Assembly: GCA_002501065.1 (NCBI GenBank)
Contig: DLRK01000190.1
Coordinates: 1-7,609 of the forward strand
Origin: Akkermansiaceae bacterium UBA7890
GTDB taxonomy: Bacteria; Verrucomicrobiota; Verrucomicrobiia; Verrucomicrobiales; Akkermansiaceae
Direction of reading: 5' to 3'
Length of the DNA: 7,609 bases
Position numbers and translations under genes: made by a program. Shown here in pieces: positions 7,606-7,609 of the stretch. The notes under the pieces are model-generated. The model had not been told where the DNA came from. It searched no databases and saw nothing but the letters and a program-made list of their open reading frames with translations. Positions within the stretch are counted from its first letter, which is position 1. Every line of letters starts with the position of its first letter.

Positions 7606-7609
7606 GGCC
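7602..7609 (-). promoter_or_regulatory. Possible ATGA overlap with an upstream gene beyond the right edge
   Basis: The minus strand at the right edge reads GGCCATGA, where the ATG (7605-7603) starts the BatA-type gene. The TGA at 7604-7602 could be the stop of the preceding gene, giving the same CCATGA arrangement as the junction at 3034-3037. Only four bases lie upstream, so this is a guess based on the layout of the rest of the operon. Confidence 0.35.

Noticed and set aside
1..7609. Searches by eye for CRISPR arrays, tandem repeats, insertion sequence ends, tRNA genes, riboswitches, rho-independent terminators and promoters.
   Set aside because: No regularly spaced repeats, no hairpin followed by a T-run, and no noncoding stretch that could hold such elements; virtually the whole window is protein-coding.

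Overview
The window is a piece of one tightly packed, single-direction operon on the minus strand. It holds two complete genes and one gene cut by the left edge, and essentially every base is coding; only the four bases at 7606-7609 lie outside a called gene. The high G+C, the absence of intergenic space and the family content suggest a bacterium of the Planctomycetota-Verrucomicrobiota group, with Verrucomicrobiota favoured. That placement is inferred from remembered family resemblance, not from a search.

In transcription order (right to left) the genes are: (1) 7605-5431, a 724-residue BatA-type protein with the N-terminal double membrane anchor, a von Willebrand factor A (VWA) domain with a DxSxS metal site, a CARDB-like beta domain, a glutamine-amidotransferase-like (GATase-like) domain and a C-terminal membrane helix; (2) 5430-3034, a 798-residue VWA protein of the same general plan with a fuller metal site (DVSES, Thr205, Asp231); (3) 3037 to beyond position 1, at least 1012 residues of a DUF4175-like membrane protein with three N-terminal membrane helices, a beta-rich middle and a long Ala/Glu/Gln-rich helical region. 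The first two genes abut directly (TAG then ATG) and the second and third overlap by ATGA, so co-transcription and translational coupling are likely.

This is the distal part of the MoxR/Bat-like cassette known in this bacterial group: typically a MoxR AAA+ ATPase, a DUF58 protein, a BatA-type VWA protein, a second VWA/GATase-like protein and a very large membrane protein. The MoxR and DUF58 genes would be expected just beyond the right edge. By the positive-inside rule all three proteins place their large domains in the periplasm. The simplest model is one envelope complex in which two metal-dependent VWA adhesion modules work with a long helical scaffold. The function of this version is not established; the name 'aerotolerance' comes from the Bacteroides Bat operon and should not be transferred without proof.

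No RNA gene, mobile element, CRISPR array, repeat array, promoter or terminator was seen. Long plus-strand open frames are antisense shadows of the real genes.
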